From Bordetella parapertussis (GTDB lineage Bacteria; Pseudomonadota; Gammaproteobacteria; Burkholderiales; SG8-41), in NCBI GenBank assembly GCA_945870465.1, contig CAMBSS010000199.1, positions 1 through 6,877 on the forward strand: a DNA stretch of 6,877 bases, in the 5' to 3' direction. The notes below the pieces were generated by a model. It made no database searches and was not told the DNA's origin. It saw nothing but the letters and a program-made list of their open reading frames with translations. The stretch's first letter is position 1; each line of letters opens with the position of its first letter. A program made the position numbers and the translations under genes. This document shows positions 5,250 through 6,877 of this stretch, piece after piece.

Positions 5250-6230
5250 TTAGCTGCCTTCCTTCGGAATATTCGCGTCGCGGATGACTTTTGCCCACTT
5301 CGCGATCTCATTGGTCACGTAAGCGCCAAGCTCTTCCGGCGTGCTGGTGAGCGGCTCGTAACCTTGTTCCGCCAGTTGCTGCTCGACGTCAGGCATCGCC
5401 ACGCATTTTGCCAGCACGGCGTGCAGTTGGGTAATGATAGTCCGCGGTGTGCCGGCCGGCGCGAACACCGCAAACCAGGTCGATGCTTCAAAGCCTTTGA
5501 GGTGCTCGCCGATCGCCGGCACTTCGGGCAGCGCGCGCGAACGCTTTGCTCCGGCGACACCAAGCGCGCGCAGGCGGTTCGCCTTGATGAACGGCAATGC
5601 TGCGCCCATGCCGGCGAACATCACCTGTACTTGTCCCGCAAGGAGATCGACGGTGGCGGGCGCGGCCCCTTTGTAGGGAATGTGGACCATGTCGATGCCG
5701 GCCATCGATTTAAAAAGCTCGCCCGCAAGGTGAGGCGCACCGCCAGTCCCGGCCGAGGCGTACGAGAGCTTGCCGGGATGCGATTTCGCCACGGCAATCA
5801 ATTCCTTGATCGAGCGCGCGGGCAGGGTGGGATGCACGACGAGCACATTGGGCCCGGTGCCGATCATCGCGATCGGCGCGAAATCGCGCACCGGATCGTA
5901 CGGCAGCTTGCGATACATGCTCGGATTGATCGCCATCGTGCCGGTGATGCCGAGGAACAGCGCATAGCCGTCGGGCGGCGCTTTGGCGGCGACCTCGGCG
6001 CCAATGATGGTGCCGGCGCCGGGCCGGTTGTCGATGACAATCTGCTGCCCGAGCATGGCCGTCATTTTCGGCGCGAGCACGCGCGCGATGATGTCGCTGC
6101 CACCGCCGGGAGCGAAGGGCACGATGAATTTGATGGGCTTGGTCGGATAAGTCTGGGCACAGGCTGAAGTGCTGATCGCCAGCGCGGCGAATGCGCAGAC
6201 CAGCAGACGCTGGAATTGCATATTGCTCAT
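5250..6230 (-). CDS. Bug/TctC-family substrate-binding protein, coupled to MmgE/PrpD gene
   Basis: This 326-residue periplasmic protein has a signal peptide at residues 1-25 (MSNMQFQRLL, then a hydrophobic core ending ACA|Q). Family motifs are IKFIVPFAPGGGSD (33-46), IVIDNRPGAG (64-73), KAPPDGY (83-89), SYASAGTGGAPHLAGELF (156-173) and VHIPYKGAA (182-190). The frame stays open 59 codons further upstream, to 6407. ATG 6230-6228 is preferred because it has GGAG (6241-6238) 7 nt upstream, gives a clean signal peptide, and forms an ATGA overlap with the stop of the MmgE/PrpD gene. ATG 6221 (M4) is a second option. It has a more canonical pocket sequence than the Bug at 633-1592. Its operon partner suggests a ligand metabolised by a PrpD-like enzyme. 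It ends 24 nt from the convergent plus operon. Confidence 0.94.
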   Translation of the reverse strand: MSNMQFQRLLVCAFAALAISTSACAQTYPTKPIKFIVPFAPGGGSDIIARVLAPKMTAMLGQQIVIDNRPGAGTIIGAEVAAKAPPDGYALFLGITGTMAINPSMYRKLPYDPVRDFAPIAMIGTGPNVLVVHPTLPARSIKELIAVAKSHPGKLSYASAGTGGAPHLAGELFKSMAGIDMVHIPYKGAAPATVDLLAGQVQVMFAGMGAALPFIKANRLRALGVAGAKRSRALPEVPAIGEHLKGFEASTWFAVFAPAGTPRTIITQLHAVLAKCVAMPDVEQQLAEQGYEPLTSTPEELGAYVTNEIAKWAKVIRDANIPKEGS

Positions 6231-6877
6231 TTGCGTGCTCCGGGTTTCGCGGTCAACGCGCGTACCAGTTCTGAAACTTTGTCGAGGCGTTCGAGCCCCG
6301 CGATCATGTCGACCGTTTCGGTGACCTGGGCTTGCGAAAGAATGCCGTCCGCGCACTCGGCGTACTTCGTTTTGACGTCGTCCCAAGGCACCGGGTCTTC
6401 GGGCCAACCGCGCGAATAGGGCGCCGCTTTTTTCAGCACGCGCCCGTCCTTGAGCTTAATGGTGATGCGCGACTCGCCCCAGTTGATGCCGTTCTCGCCC
6501 CATTGCCCGCGATGGTGCTTGAGATCGTCCGGCAGCGCGATCTTGATGCGCGTCATCAGCGCGCGCACGTCGGTGGCAGCGATGCGCTGCGGCTCGTATT
6601 GATCGAGCAGGACCTGGCGGTCGATCAGCGCGACGGCAAGCGAATACGGGATGCAGAATTTCGCGCGGTGCTCGTCGGACGGATCGGGGTAAGGCGCAAT
6701 GGCGACGCACTGCGGCGTCAGCTCCGCGGTGAGTTCCTCGACGTCGACCGGATTCAGCGAGTGTTCTTTAGCCAACGCGATGACGCCGTCGACGGTCGAG
6801 CTCGGCGCGGTCGACCCCGGATGCATGCGCACCATGGTGGTGTTGGGCGCGACTTCGAGCGGTCCGCCGAGGCCTTC
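6227..6877 (-). CDS. MmgE/PrpD family protein, C-terminal half (5' end outside window)
   Basis: The frame is open from the right edge (first codon GAA at 6877-6875) to TGA 6229-6227, giving 216 residues. Full-length members are about 450, so roughly the second half is present. Recognisable parts are HPGSTAPSSTVDGVIALAKE (19-38), where the family has its conserved helix after the central His-containing loop, and VDVEELTAEL. Next comes DEHRAKFCIPYSLAVALID (68-86), the most characteristic MmgE/PrpD segment (usually EAKFS.PY..A.AL.DG). IKLKDGRVL and a C-terminal VTETVDMIAGLERLDKVSEL helix follow. The family includes 2-methylcitrate dehydratase, cis-aconitate decarboxylase-like enzymes and many uncharacterised members. 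This one has no methylcitrate genes beside it, so a specific reaction is not supported. It overlaps the downstream Bug gene by 4 nt. No promoter is visible, as transcription starts outside the window. Confidence 0.85.
   Translation of the reverse strand, partial: EGLGGPLEVAPNTTMVRMHPGSTAPSSTVDGVIALAKEHSLNPVDVEELTAELTPQCVAIAPYPDPSDEHRAKFCIPYSLAVALIDRQVLLDQYEPQRIAATDVRALMTRIKIALPDDLKHHRGQWGENGINWGESRITIKLKDGRVLKKAAPYSRGWPEDPVPWDDVKTKYAECADGILSQAQVTETVDMIAGLERLDKVSELVRALTAKPGARK

Noticed and set aside
5364..6167. Plus-strand open frame of 267 codons opposite the Bug gene
   Set aside because: The minus strand encodes a full Bug protein with signal peptide; the antisense product is H/R/G-rich with no motif.
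6231..6407. Upstream extension of the 5250-6230 Bug gene by 59 codons
   Set aside because: The extension overlaps the MmgE/PrpD coding sequence, is arginine-rich and would bury the signal peptide. The start at 6230 has a ribosome-binding site and an ATGA overlap.
1..6877. tRNA, rRNA, CRISPR array, phage defence or toxin-antitoxin systems
   Set aside because: No cloverleaf, regularly spaced repeats, or defence or toxin motifs were seen in a read through both strands; nearly all sequence is covered by metabolic genes or their remnants.

Overview
The window is GC-rich, with strong G/C third-position bias. It carries three intact Bug/TctC-type periplasmic solute-binding proteins, plus a dead fourth, in under 7 kb. 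Expansion of this family is typical of Betaproteobacteria, especially Burkholderiales, so a soil or environmental betaproteobacterium is the best guess. That is inference from gene content, because no rRNA or marker gene is present.

Layout, left to right. (a) 2-139 (+) is the last 45 codons of what looks like a class III adenylate/guanylate cyclase. (b) 144-615 is a decay zone read on the minus strand. It holds the C-terminal remnant of an IS91-family transposase fused directly to a broken N-terminal fragment of a Bug gene. (c) 633-1592 (-) is an intact Bug protein. A 125-bp stretch of it is repeated exactly in the dead copy, apart from one 38-bp deletion. (d) 1593-1779 is a divergent promoter region. 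(e) 1780-5225 (+) is a tight four-gene operon: DUF1028, DUF1028 paralogue, Fe(II)/2-oxoglutarate dioxygenase (TauD/TfdA family), Bug protein. The first three genes are joined by 4-nt ATGA overlaps and the fourth starts 1 nt after the stop of the third. (f) 5250-6877 (-) is the downstream end of a second operon converging on the first: a MmgE/PrpD-family protein (5' end outside the window) coupled by an ATGA overlap to another Bug protein.

How the genes may work together (inference). The plus operon pairs a periplasmic binder for a small carboxylated compound with a 2OG-dependent oxygenase and two paralogous Ntn-hydrolase-like proteins, which suggests uptake and breakdown of an unidentified organic acid, possibly an amide-containing one. 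The minus operon pairs a binder with a MmgE/PrpD-type dehydratase-like enzyme and so also looks like organic-acid catabolism. No TctA/TctB membrane subunits are visible, so each binder is an orphan within this window.

The most interesting items are the tandem DUF1028 pair built into a dioxygenase operon, and the Bug/IS91 scar, where gene conversion or duplication, a microhomology deletion and truncation by IS91 sequence can all be read from the DNA.
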